Source: Ruegeria sp. YS9 (GTDB taxonomy: Bacteria; Pseudomonadota; Alphaproteobacteria; Rhodobacterales; Rhodobacteraceae). Taken from it: 64,000 bases of DNA. How positions within the stretch are numbered: position 1 is the first letter of the stretch; each line of letters begins with the position of its first letter. Below, piece after piece: positions 24,354 through 33,045 of this stretch. The notes beneath the pieces are model-generated. The model was not told the origin of the DNA, ran no database searches, and saw nothing but the letters and a program-made list of their open reading frames with translations. The stretch spans positions 2,203,001-2,267,000 of the forward strand of contig NZ_CP102409.1 in assembly GCF_024628725.1 (NCBI RefSeq), written 5' to 3'. The position numbers were made by a program, and so were the translations under genes.

Positions 24354-25310
24354 GTGCGGGCCTTCGGTTACTTGAAAGGAACCTTGGGGATGGTATCGCT
24401 CTTGGCCTTGGCCAATTGCGACGAGACCCTGACGTCATCCGTTGTTCCACAACCTCGCCCGACACCCGCACCCGAGGCAGCCAATGCTTATGTGCCGCCA
24501 TCTGCCGCAAGTCAGGATCTGGCGCGCTTTTATCGACGGGTTGAACGGGACCTGCTGGTGCGGGGGCTTTTACGCACCGATGGGGGCGGCCCCGACACCC
24601 CCTATGATGCCGACGATCTGGCGCGGAATTTCGAAGCGATCGCGTTCTACAGCGAATATCCGACGCAAAGCGTCGCGGCTGGCTCGCGTCAGACGGACGG
24701 GCAACTCAGCCGATGGTCCGGCTCTGTCCGGATACAGACCGAGTTCGGCCCCTCCGTGCTTCCTTCTGCACGGCAGCAAGATGCAGATCAGGTTCGGTCC
24801 TTTGCCACCCGTCTGGCCAGATTGACCGATCATCCGGTTTCCGTCGTCTCCCGCAACGCCAATTTCCATGTCTTTTTTGCAGGCAAGGATGACAGCGCCT
24901 ATGTCGTATCCCGCCTGAAACAGCTGATCCCGAATATCAGTCAGGATTCGCTGAACCTGGTGGCCAATCCACGCGCCAATTTCGACTGTCTGGTGTTTGC
25001 GTCGGCTACGACCTCATCACCACACAGATACGTACGTGCCGTTTCCCTTATCCGGGCCGAATTGACGGATCTGGGCCGCCAAAGCTGCATTCACGAAGAA
25101 ATTGCTCAGGGTCTTGGCCTGTCCAATGACAGCCCGGCAGCGCGACCTTCGATTTTCAACGATGATGACGAATTTGCCCTGCTGACCAGTCACGACGAAA
25201 AGCTGCTGACGATGTTGTATGATCCGCGATTGCAGCCCGGCATAGACGTTGATGAAGCACGACCCATTGTACGAATAATCGCACATGAATTGATGGGGCA
25301 GCCGCTCTGA
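24354..25310 (+). CDS. DUF2927 protein with degenerate zincin-like motif
   Basis: This 318-aa protein starts at GTG 24354, 13 bp after the telA stop with GGGCGGG upstream (ATG 24390 is an alternative). A hydrophobic stretch TLGMVSLLALANC near residue 13 looks like an export signal or lipobox, although Asn before Cys is unusual. A Pro-rich linker follows. The C-terminal DUF2927 domain includes SVVSRNANFHVFFA, VSLIRAELTDLGRQSC, HEEIAQGLGLSNDSPAARPS and MLYDPRLQPGID. HEExxQGLGL resembles an HExxH protease site with the second His replaced by Gln. Confidence 0.85.
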   Translation: MRAFGYLKGTLGMVSLLALANCDETLTSSVVPQPRPTPAPEAANAYVPPSAASQDLARFYRRVERDLLVRGLLRTDGGGPDTPYDADDLARNFEAIAFYSEYPTQSVAAGSRQTDGQLSRWSGSVRIQTEFGPSVLPSARQQDADQVRSFATRLARLTDHPVSVVSRNANFHVFFAGKDDSAYVVSRLKQLIPNISQDSLNLVANPRANFDCLVFASATTSSPHRYVRAVSLIRAELTDLGRQSCIHEEIAQGLGLSNDSPAARPSIFNDDDEFALLTSHDEKLLTMLYDPRLQPGIDVDEARPIVRIIAHELMGQPL

Positions 25311-25332
25311 CCCCGATGACAGGAGAACCCAG

Positions 25333-26481
25333 ATGGGAATTTTCGATTTTCTGACCGGAGAATTCATTGATGTCATTCATTGGGTGGACGACACCCGTGA
25401 CACGATGGTCTGGCGGTTCGAACGCGAAGGCCACGAGATCAAGTATGGCGCCAAGCTGACCGTGCGCGAAGGTCAGGCGGCGGTATTCGTACACGAAGGC
25501 CAACTGGCGGATGTGTTTACGCCGGGCCTTTATATGCTCGAAACCAACAACATGCCGATCATGACGACGCTGCAACATTGGGATCACGGGTTCCAGTCGC
25601 CCTTCAAGTCCGAGATCTATTTCGTCAACACCACCCGGTTCAACGACCTGAAATGGGGCACCAAGAACCCGATCATGCTGCGCGACCCGGAATTCGGCCC
25701 GACCCGGATCCGCGCCTATGGCACTTATACGGTACGTGTGAAAGACCCGGCCAAGTTCCTGATCGAGATCGTGGGCACCGATGGTGAATTCACCATGGAC
25801 GAGATCAGCTTTCAGATCCGCAACATCATCGTGCAGGAATTCAGCCGGGTCATTGCAGGCTCGGGCATTCCGGTTCTGGACATGGCCGCCAACACCGCCG
25901 ATCTGGGCAAGCTGATCGCGGCCGAGGTCTCACCCGTGCTGGACGGATACGGGCTGGAGATGCCTGAATTCTACATCGAGAACATCTCGCTGCCGCCGGC
26001 GGTCGAGGCAGCGCTGGACAAGCGCACCTCGATGGGGCTAGCGGGGGATCTGGGCAAGTTTACGCAGTATTCCGCAGCCGAGGCGATGACGGCGGCCGCC
26101 AGCAACCCAAACGGCGGTGGCGGCATGGGCGCTGGCCTTGGTATGGGAATGGGCATGGCGATGGCGAACCAGATGTCGAACATGGCAGCGGGTCGGCCGT
26201 CAGGCCCGTGGGGCGCGCCCGCGCCCGCTGCCCCGCAACCGTCTGCGCATGTCGCCCCGCCGCCCCCGCCGCCGGTCGAGCATGTGTGGCACATCGCGGT
26301 GGACGGACAGACCAGCGGCCCGTTCTCGAAGGCCAAGATGGGCCGCATGGCCAGCGACGGCGAGATCACGCGCGACACCTACGTGTGGACGCCCGGTCAG
26401 GACGGCTGGAAGAAGGCGGGCGAGGTGCAGGAACTGGCGCAACTGTTCACCATTCTGCCGCCGCCCCCGCCCGGCGCATGA
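25333..26481 (+). CDS. SPFH-domain protein with C-terminal GYF_2 domain
   Basis: This 382-aa protein has a stomatin/flotillin-type SPFH domain at about residues 25-235 (VREGQAAVFVHEGQLADVF, RAYGTYTVRVKDPAKFL). It is of the COG4260 virion-core-like type. A Gly/Met-rich linker (GMGAGLGMGMGMAMANQM) and a Pro-rich linker follow. A GYF_2 domain lies at about 317-373 (VDGQTSGPFSKAKMGRM, YVWTPGQDGWKKAGEV), and the protein ends PPPPPGA. There is no clear transmembrane helix, so association with membrane is probably peripheral. GYF domains bind Pro-rich peptides, so self-association through its own linker is possible. Confidence 0.88.
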   Translation: MGIFDFLTGEFIDVIHWVDDTRDTMVWRFEREGHEIKYGAKLTVREGQAAVFVHEGQLADVFTPGLYMLETNNMPIMTTLQHWDHGFQSPFKSEIYFVNTTRFNDLKWGTKNPIMLRDPEFGPTRIRAYGTYTVRVKDPAKFLIEIVGTDGEFTMDEISFQIRNIIVQEFSRVIAGSGIPVLDMAANTADLGKLIAAEVSPVLDGYGLEMPEFYIENISLPPAVEAALDKRTSMGLAGDLGKFTQYSAAEAMTAAASNPNGGGGMGAGLGMGMGMAMANQMSNMAAGRPSGPWGAPAPAAPQPSAHVAPPPPPPVEHVWHIAVDGQTSGPFSKAKMGRMASDGEITRDTYVWTPGQDGWKKAGEVQELAQLFTILPPPPPGA

Positions 26482-26490
26482 GGGCACCGC

Positions 26491-26808
26491 ATGGCCGGCC
26501 TTGGAAAACGCTCGAAAAAGGGCAGGCGCAAGACGCGTCCCGACCCGCATTTCGTCTGCCCTTGCTGCGACTATGTCACCCTTTCGGAACGCGGAAAGTA
26601 CCTGATCTGCCCGATCTGTTTCTGGGAGGACGAGGACATCCATTATGACACGAACCCACGCGAGCCCTCGGCGGCCAATCACGGCCTGACGCTGGCCGAG
26701 GGGCGAAAAAATTTCAGGACGATCGGGGCCTGCGAAGCCGAAATGCTGCCGCATGTCCTGCCCGAGGAAGACCGCGCGGACTATCTCTACTTCCCTCTCA
26801 AGGACTGA
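26491..26808 (+). CDS. CPCC-type cysteine-rich protein
   Basis: This 105-aa protein has a basic N-terminus followed by FVCPCCDYVTL and YLICPICFWEDE, two CxxC knuckles forming one zinc-ribbon-like unit (CPCC family, PF14206). The C-terminal PSAANHGLTLAEGRKNF is typical of the same family. Function is unknown. It begins nine bases after the SPFH gene and ends seven bases before the next zinc-ribbon gene, so it belongs to the operon. Confidence 0.85.
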   Translation: MAGLGKRSKKGRRKTRPDPHFVCPCCDYVTLSERGKYLICPICFWEDEDIHYDTNPREPSAANHGLTLAEGRKNFRTIGACEAEMLPHVLPEEDRADYLYFPLKD

Positions 26809-26815
26809 GCGCCTC

Positions 26816-27931
26816 ATGACTCATGCCCCTGCCCCATCACCTGATTTTGCGGAACACCGTTTTCCGTGTGACCAGTGCGGCGCGGACTATCGGTTCGACC
26901 CGAAATCCGGCACGCTGACCTGCGATCACTGCGGCCATTCCGAACCGATCGGGGCTGGCCCCTGGGGCGGCGCCAGCCTGCGCGAGTTGGATTTCGACGC
27001 GGCCATCGCCGACCGCTTGCCCGACAGTGAAATCGAAGAGACACGGGTTCTGTCCTGCCCGAACTGTGCGGCGCAGGTTGAATTCGACCCCAACACCCAT
27101 GCTGCGGAATGCCCGTTCTGCGCCACTCCGGTCGTGACGGACACCGGGGTGAACCGGCATATCAAACCGAAGGGTGTTCTGCCTTTTGCTCTGGATGAAC
27201 GCTCGGCCCACAGGGCGATGAGCGATTGGCTGGGGCGGCTGTGGTTCGCGCCGAACGGGCTCAAGGACTATGCCCGCAAGGGCCGCAGGATGCAGGGCAT
27301 CTATGTGCCCTACTGGACCTTTGATGCCGACACGAAATCGGCCTATCGCGGAGAGCGCGGCACGGTCTACTATGAAACCCGCACCGTCATGCGGGATGGC
27401 AAACGGGTGCAACAACAGGTGCCCAAGGTCCGCTGGACGCCCAAGTCCGGCCGGGTGGCCCGGTTCTTTGACGACGTGCTGGTTTTGGCTTCAAGGTCTC
27501 TGCCCAAGGCTTACACGGATGCTCTGGAGCCTTGGGATCTCCCGGCTCTGGAACCCTACCAGCCAGAATACCTCGCCGGTTTTCGGGCCGAGGCCTATAC
27601 GGTTGAACTGAAAGAGGGATATGCCGAGGCCCGCGCACATATGGCCCGCGTGATCGAGCGTGATGTACGTTTTGATATTGGGGGCGACAGGCAACGTATC
27701 CATGCGGTGGACACTGATGTGCGCGATGTCACGTTGAAACATATCCTGCTGCCGGTCTGGTTGGCGGCCTATAAGTATCGCGGCCAGACCTATCGTTTCG
27801 TGGTGAACGGCCGGACCGGTCGGGTTCAGGGAGAGCGCCCCTGGTCGGCAATAAAGATCACGATCGCCGTTGTACTTGGCCTGCTGGTTGCCGCAGGTGT
27901 CGGATATTTGATGGCAACAGGACAGCAATAA
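26816..27931 (+). CDS. Zinc-ribbon membrane-anchored protein
   Basis: This 371-aa protein has two N-terminal zinc ribbons (FPCDQCGADYRF...CDHCGHSE and LSCPNCAAQVEF...CPFCATPVV). A beta-rich middle domain follows (GIYVPYWTFDADTKSAYRGE, KHILLPVWLAAYKYRGQTY). The C-terminal transmembrane helix is TIAVVLGLLVAAGVGYLMA. Similar proteins are sometimes called primosomal-N'-like or TFIIB-type zinc finger proteins, but no helicase motifs are present. ATG 26816 is used because the first ribbon begins near residue 18. It is the last gene of the TelA/SPFH operon. Confidence 0.85.
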   Translation: MTHAPAPSPDFAEHRFPCDQCGADYRFDPKSGTLTCDHCGHSEPIGAGPWGGASLRELDFDAAIADRLPDSEIEETRVLSCPNCAAQVEFDPNTHAAECPFCATPVVTDTGVNRHIKPKGVLPFALDERSAHRAMSDWLGRLWFAPNGLKDYARKGRRMQGIYVPYWTFDADTKSAYRGERGTVYYETRTVMRDGKRVQQQVPKVRWTPKSGRVARFFDDVLVLASRSLPKAYTDALEPWDLPALEPYQPEYLAGFRAEAYTVELKEGYAEARAHMARVIERDVRFDIGGDRQRIHAVDTDVRDVTLKHILLPVWLAAYKYRGQTYRFVVNGRTGRVQGERPWSAIKITIAVVLGLLVAAGVGYLMATGQQ

Positions 27932-27996
27932 CAGCCTCTTGTACAATTTACACCGCAGCGTCATCCTCAGGCCTGCAACGTTGAGAAGAGGTCCAC

Positions 27997-28665
27997 GTGT
28001 CGATTGCCGAATTGAATGCCTTGCTGGACAAACGTCATTCCTGCCGCGCCTTTCTTCCGGACCCGGTACCGCAAGACCAGATCGCGCAGATCGTGACCAG
28101 CGCGTCCCGGGTGCCAAGCTGGTGCAACGCGCAACCTTGGCAACTGGTCATCACCAGCGGAGACGAAACCGACAGGTTCCGCGACGCGATGTCAAACGAG
28201 GCGGAAAACGGCACGACGGCCCCGGATCTTCCATTTCCCACGTCTTACTCCGGCGAGTATCAAGACCGCCGCCGGACGTGCGGCTGGGCACTCTACAGCG
28301 CGGTTGGCGTAGAACGGGGGGACCGCGAAGGGTCGGCGCAGCAAATGATGCAGAACTTTGCCCTGTTTGGCGCACCACATTGTGCCATCATCTCAAGCCC
28401 GGCAGAGCTTGGACCTTATGGTGCAATGGATTGCGGCGGCTTTGTCACGGCTTTCGCGCTCGCCGCTCAGGCTTTGGGCGTGGCAACCATCCCACAAGCG
28501 GCATTGGCCGCATACAGCCCTTTTTTGCATCAGTATTTTCAGATCCCCGATGATCGTTTGATCCTGTGCGCAATTTCCTTTGGCTATTCGGATACGGATC
28601 ATCCTGCAAACAGCTTCCGCACGGAACGTGCGGCATTGGGTGACTTTGTGGACTGGCGCGGCTAA
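27997..28665 (+). CDS. Nitroreductase family protein
   Basis: This 222-aa FMN-dependent flavoprotein has RHSCRAFLPDPVPQDQI (FMN phosphate-binding R), SRVPSWCNAQPWQLVI and the C-terminal ALGVATIPQAALAAY and LCAISFGYSD, which are nitroreductase motifs. It starts at GTG 27997 after AGAAGAGG. It reduces quinones, nitroaromatics or enones with NAD(P)H; the physiological substrate is unknown. It is 65 bp after the zinc-ribbon gene and could be read through from that operon, but has its own ribosome site. Confidence 0.87.
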   Translation: MSIAELNALLDKRHSCRAFLPDPVPQDQIAQIVTSASRVPSWCNAQPWQLVITSGDETDRFRDAMSNEAENGTTAPDLPFPTSYSGEYQDRRRTCGWALYSAVGVERGDREGSAQQMMQNFALFGAPHCAIISSPAELGPYGAMDCGGFVTAFALAAQALGVATIPQAALAAYSPFLHQYFQIPDDRLILCAISFGYSDTDHPANSFRTERAALGDFVDWRG

Positions 28666-28707
28666 ACCGTCGCTCAGGCAGGCTCAACATCTCGGGGGAG
28701 GAACCAA

Positions 28708-29145
28708 GTGCGCGCATTGCTGCAAAGAGTGACACAGGCCAAAGTGTCGGTCGGAAGCACCGTCATCGGCACAACCGGCCCTGGGCTCATGATTCTGGTC
28801 TGCGCCATGCAGGGCGACAGCAAGGCACAGGCAGAAAAACTGGCCGAGAAAACTGCAAAACTGCGGATTTTCAAGGACGACGCCGGCAAGATGAACCGCT
28901 CGCTTCTGGATGTTGAAGGCTCTGCTCTGGTGGTCAGCCAGTTCACACTGGCGGCGGACACCTCCAGCGGCAATCGCCCCGGATTTTCAAACGCGGCCCC
29001 GCCCAAGCTGGGAGAGCAGTTGTACAAGGTCTTCGCCGAGCACCTTGCCGCGCAGGGCGTCGCGGTGGAGACCGGACAGTTCGGCGCAGACATGGCGGTA
29101 GAACTTGTAAATGACGGGCCGGTCACGATCTGGGTGGAGAATTGA
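28708..29145 (+). CDS. dtd: D-aminoacyl-tRNA deacylase
   Basis: This 145-aa enzyme removes D-amino acids (and glycine from mischarged tRNA-Ala). [16 protein letters not shown], the catalytic [17 protein letters not shown] block and the closing [11 protein letters not shown] (GP dipeptide) are the family signatures. It starts with GTG 28708 after GGGGGAGG. Its TGA overlaps the ATG of the glycerate kinase gene, indicating coupling. Confidence 0.95.
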   Translation: MRALLQRVTQAKVSVGSTVIGTTGPGLMILVCAMQGDSKAQAEKLAEKTAKLRIFKDDAGKMNRSLLDVEGSALVVSQFTLAADTSSGNRPGFSNAAPPKLGEQLYKVFAEHLAAQGVAVETGQFGADMAVELVNDGPVTIWVEN

Positions 29146-30248
29146 TGGATATTGAGAAGCAAGCCGTCACGTTGTGGCAGGTCGGTGTTGAGGCCGTCGG
29201 CGGGTACGAGGCCACCCTGGCCGCCTTGCCTGATGTCCCGAAACCCGACCGTATTCTGGCCGTGGGCAAACCCGCCGCAGCCATGGCGCGGGCTGCGCTG
29301 GAACATTTCGGCGCCATCCCAACGCTTGTGGTCACCAAAGACGACCATGGTCGCGACCTGCCGGGCGGGGTCGAGGTGATCGAAGCGTCGCACCCCGTTC
29401 CGGACGACCGCAGTCTTGCGGGCGGGCGGGCGCTGCGCCTCGCCATGGAACAGATGGGGCCCGGATCACATGTGCTGCTGCTGGTCTCGGGCGGCGCGTC
29501 ATCCCTGGCCGAGGACCTGCTTCCCGGAACATCGCTTGATGACCTCGGGGCGTTGAACCGCGAACTGCTGTCGAAAGGGCTGGATATCCGCGCGATGAAT
29601 GCCCAGCGTCGCAAGCTGTCGCGTATCAAGGGCGGCGGTCTGCTGTCCCATTTCGCCGGAGACCGCGCCACTGTTCTGGCGATCTCGGACGTGCCCGGAG
29701 ACGATCTGAACGTCATCGGCTCGGGAATCGGAGCATTGCCCGACAACCATTCCTTTGCGGCCACCACCCGGATCGTTGCTTCGAACGCGCATGCACGCAA
29801 TGCCGCTGCCAAAGCAGCGGAAAAAATGGGGCTGAGGGTTTTGACCAATGATGAGGCCCTGCACGACGACTATTTGAAAGTCGCGGCGCGTCTTGGGCCC
29901 ATGCTGCGAGGAATGGAAAAGGGCGTGATGATCTTTGGCGGAGAACCGACCGTGGTTTTGCCTGATCACCCGGGGCGTGGCGGCAGAAATCAGGCCCTTG
30001 CGCTTGCCTTGGCCAAAGAGATTTCAGGCCAGACGGATCTTGCGGTGGTCGTGGGCGGCACCGACGGCACGGACGGTCCGACAAATGCGGCGGGTGGAAT
30101 CATAACAGGCGCAACCTGGGGTGATGGCGCAGATCTTGCACTTCTAAAAGCCGACAGCGGGTCTTTCCTGGAAAAAGCCAATGCTTTGCTGACAACAGGG
30201 CCAACCGGCACCAATGTCATGGACCTGGTTGTCGCGATACGTGGATGA
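29145..30248 (+). CDS. Glycerate 2-kinase (MOFRL/DUF4147 family)
   Basis: This 367-aa protein has RILAVGKPAAAMARAALEHF, SHPVPDDRSLAGG, LLVSGGASSL, PGRGGRNQALALALA and GGTDGTDGPTNAAGG, the glycerate kinase class II motifs. The older name is hydroxypyruvate reductase TtuD. It phosphorylates D-glycerate to 2-phosphoglycerate, linking photorespiration-like and serine-cycle metabolism to glycolysis. It is slightly shorter than the usual 400-420 aa. ATG 29145 overlaps the dtd stop. Confidence 0.88.
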   Translation: MDIEKQAVTLWQVGVEAVGGYEATLAALPDVPKPDRILAVGKPAAAMARAALEHFGAIPTLVVTKDDHGRDLPGGVEVIEASHPVPDDRSLAGGRALRLAMEQMGPGSHVLLLVSGGASSLAEDLLPGTSLDDLGALNRELLSKGLDIRAMNAQRRKLSRIKGGGLLSHFAGDRATVLAISDVPGDDLNVIGSGIGALPDNHSFAATTRIVASNAHARNAAAKAAEKMGLRVLTNDEALHDDYLKVAARLGPMLRGMEKGVMIFGGEPTVVLPDHPGRGGRNQALALALAKEISGQTDLAVVVGGTDGTDGPTNAAGGIITGATWGDGADLALLKADSGSFLEKANALLTTGPTGTNVMDLVVAIRG

Positions 30249-30420
30249 TTTGACGCTTATCATGCTGCTTTGGCCCGCAATCGACCGGAAACTACCCGGA
30301 AATGCAGAATGCACCTGAACACCCACTCAGCAATTGCCGCACACCGGACAAGAAAGAGAGGGCTTCGGCCTTCGGTATTTAAGAGAAATAACCTTGCCCG
30401 GTCCGCGGAAATAAGCCAAC

Positions 30421-30438
30421 GTTGACTCATGCGTCAAC
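30421..30438. promoter_or_regulatory. 18-bp near-palindrome upstream of the dpp operon
   Basis: GTTGACTCATGCGTCAAC is symmetric at 16 of 18 positions and lies 49 bp before the substrate-binding protein start. The GT-N-AC layout resembles GntR-family sites. A small hairpin AGCCCC-CCAA-GGGGCT (30443-30458) follows it in the presumed leader. Confidence 0.45.
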
Positions 30439-30486
30439 AAAAAGCCCCCCAAGGGGCTGGAACCACTCAATAGGGAGAACACTCAT

Positions 30487-32073
30487 ATGAACGAACAAAT
30501 CACGTATATGGCCGGTCAGGTCACAGCCGGGAAGATGACTCGCCGCGAATTCATGGGGAAAGCTGCGGCTCTGGGCGTTTCGGCTGCCGTGGCCAGCACG
30601 ATGTTCGCGGACGCAGCACGCGCGGCAGGCCCGAAAAAGGGCGGTGACCTGAAATTTGGCCTTCAGGGTGGCGAATCCACGAACTCGCTGGATCCCGCGA
30701 CCTATGCCAGCTCGGTTCCGTTCCAGAACGGCAAGCAATTCGGCGACCAGCTTGTAGAAGTTGCCCCCGATGGGTCCATCGAACCGCGCCTGGCGGAAAG
30801 CGTCGAAGGCAGCGCGGACGCCAAGGTCTGGACCTTCAAACTGCGTCAGGGTGTCGAATTCCACAACGGCAAGACCATGACCAGCGAGGACGTGCTGAAG
30901 ACCATGCAGCGCCACTCGAACGAAGACTCCAAGTCTGGTGCTCTGGGCATCATGAAGGGCATCGAGTCAATGAAAGCCGACGGCGACAACTTCCAGGTTA
31001 CGCTGTCCGAGCCGAACGCGGACCTTCCGTATCTGATGGCCGACTACCACCTGATCATTCAGCCCGATGGCGGCATGGACAATCCAGGGGCAGGTATCGG
31101 AACCGGACCGTACAAGGTGGAAGTGGACGAACCCGGTGTGCGCCACTTGTTCACAAAGTACGAGAACCACTGGAACTCTGATTTCGGCAACTTCGACAGT
31201 GTTGAAGTCGTGGTTATCAATGACGCGACCGCGCGTACCGCTGCACTGCAATCGGGTCAGGTCCACGCCATCAACCGTGTTGAACCAAAGGTCGCGGACC
31301 TGCTGGGGCGCGCACCCAATCTGACCGTGCATTCGACCGCTGGCCGTGGCCACTATGTCTTTATCATGCACTGCGATACCGCACCGTTCGACAACAACGA
31401 ACTGCGCACGGCCCTGAAATATGCCATCAATCGTACCGAACTCGTAGACAAGGTTCTGCGCGGCTATGGCTCGATCGGGAATGACATGCCGATCAACGCA
31501 GCCTATCCTCTGTTTGATGAGACCATCGAACAGCGCGAGTTCAGCGTGGAAAAAGCCGCCGAGCACTACAAGAAGTCCGGTCATGACGGTTCGCCGATTA
31601 TCCTTCGTGTTGCAGACGGTGCCTTCCCGGGTGCCGTGGATGCCGCAGCCCTGTTCCAACAGACAGCGACCCAGGCCGGAATCCCGCTGGAAATCAAGCG
31701 CGAGCCGAATGATGGCTACTGGTCCGAGGTTTGGAACGTGCAGCCCTTCTGTGCCTCTTACTGGGGCGGTCGTCCGGTGCAGGACCAGATGTATTCGACC
31801 GCGTATCTGTCGACGGCGGACTGGAATGACACACGGTTCAAAGTTCAGGCATTTGACGACCTGCTGTTCGCGGCTCGTGCAGAACTGGATGCCGAAAAAC
31901 GCAAGAAGATCTACAGCCAGATGGGCCGCATGGTCCGCGATGAAGGCGGCCTGATCTGCCCGATGTTCAATGATTTTGTCGAAGGTGTCAGCAACCAGCT
32001 GGATGGTTGGGAAAGCGACCCGACGCAGGAGATGATGAACGGCAACATGTCCCGCAAAATGTGGTTCGTCTGA
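30487..32073 (+). CDS. Peptide/oligopeptide ABC transporter substrate-binding protein
   Basis: This 528-aa SBP_bac_5 family protein has a Tat-type signal (TRREFMGKAAALGVSAAVAS, cleaved after about residue 40). The mature part contains LRQGVEFHNGKTMTSEDVL and LKYAINRTELVDKVLRGYGS, the DppA/OppA pattern. It captures peptides, or other solutes such as opines or nickel chelates, in the periplasm for the downstream permeases. The AGGGAG ribosome site is clear. It is first gene of the four-gene operon. Confidence 0.92.
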   Translation: MNEQITYMAGQVTAGKMTRREFMGKAAALGVSAAVASTMFADAARAAGPKKGGDLKFGLQGGESTNSLDPATYASSVPFQNGKQFGDQLVEVAPDGSIEPRLAESVEGSADAKVWTFKLRQGVEFHNGKTMTSEDVLKTMQRHSNEDSKSGALGIMKGIESMKADGDNFQVTLSEPNADLPYLMADYHLIIQPDGGMDNPGAGIGTGPYKVEVDEPGVRHLFTKYENHWNSDFGNFDSVEVVVINDATARTAALQSGQVHAINRVEPKVADLLGRAPNLTVHSTAGRGHYVFIMHCDTAPFDNNELRTALKYAINRTELVDKVLRGYGSIGNDMPINAAYPLFDETIEQREFSVEKAAEHYKKSGHDGSPIILRVADGAFPGAVDAAALFQQTATQAGIPLEIKREPNDGYWSEVWNVQPFCASYWGGRPVQDQMYSTAYLSTADWNDTRFKVQAFDDLLFAARAELDAEKRKKIYSQMGRMVRDEGGLICPMFNDFVEGVSNQLDGWESDPTQEMMNGNMSRKMWFV

Positions 32074-32088
32074 TACGGGCATCGGATA

Positions 32089-33045
32089 ATGCATCCTATC
32101 ATAAAACTGGTTTCCCAGCGCCTCGCGCTGGGAATTCTATTGCTGTTCGGCGCTTCGGCCTTGATTTTTGGCCTGACCGAAGCTCTTCCCGGAGACGCCG
32201 CGCAAGCCGTCCTGGGGCAGTCCGCAACCCCCGAGGCCTTGGCCAACCTTCGCGAAGAAATGGGCCTGGATCGCCCGGCCCTGACCCGTTATTTTGAATG
32301 GCTGGGCGGCATCGTTCAGGGCGACCTTGGCCAATCGCTGACCAACAAGCTTGATATTGCCGAGAGCATCGGAAAACGCCTCGGGAACACGTTGTTCCTG
32401 GCTTGTGTTGCGGCAATCGTATCCGTCCCGCTTGCGATTTTCCTTGGGCTACTGGCCGTCCGGTACCGCAATCGCTGGCCCGACAAACTGATTTCCGCCG
32501 TCACGCTGACAACGGTTTCTATCCCCGAGTTCCTGATCGGCTACGTCGTGATCTACTACATCTCGGTCAAACTGGGATGGTTTTCCTCGCTTGCGATGAT
32601 CAACGACTCGATGTCGTTCTGGCAAAAGCTGAACGCGATTGCGCTGCCTGCCTTCGTTCTGACATTGGTGGTCCTGGCGCAGATGATGCGGATGACCCGC
32701 GCTGCAATTCTGAACCTCATGCAATCAGCCTATATCGAAACGGCCGAACTCAAGGGCCTGAGCACGTTTCAGGTCATCGCGCGGCATGCCTTTCCCAACG
32801 CAATCTCACCCATCGTGAACGTTGTCATGCTGAACCTCGCCTACCTCGTTGTTGGCGTCGTCGTGGTCGAAGTCGTGTTCGTCTATCCCGGCATGGGGCA
32901 GTACCTTGTGGACGCCGTGACCAAACGTGACGTGCCGGTCGTTCTGGCCTGCGGCGTGGTGTTCGCGGCTGTCTACATCGGCCTGAACATGGTCGCGGAT
33001 ATCGTCTCAATCCTTGCAAACCCAAGACTGAGGCATCCGAAATGA
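32089..33045 (+). CDS. Peptide ABC transporter permease, DppB type
   Basis: This 318-aa inner-membrane permease has six predicted helices. It contains the N-terminal GASALIFGLTEALPGDAAQAVLG and the ATPase-docking EAA loop IETAELKGLSTFQVIARHAF, and ends with the DppB-like YPGMGQYLVDAVTKRDVPVV. It is 15 bp after the binding protein and overlaps the next permease by four bases (ATGA). It pairs with the DppC-type permease. Confidence 0.92.
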   Translation: MHPIIKLVSQRLALGILLLFGASALIFGLTEALPGDAAQAVLGQSATPEALANLREEMGLDRPALTRYFEWLGGIVQGDLGQSLTNKLDIAESIGKRLGNTLFLACVAAIVSVPLAIFLGLLAVRYRNRWPDKLISAVTLTTVSIPEFLIGYVVIYYISVKLGWFSSLAMINDSMSFWQKLNAIALPAFVLTLVVLAQMMRMTRAAILNLMQSAYIETAELKGLSTFQVIARHAFPNAISPIVNVVMLNLAYLVVGVVVVEVVFVYPGMGQYLVDAVTKRDVPVVLACGVVFAAVYIGLNMVADIVSILANPRLRHPK

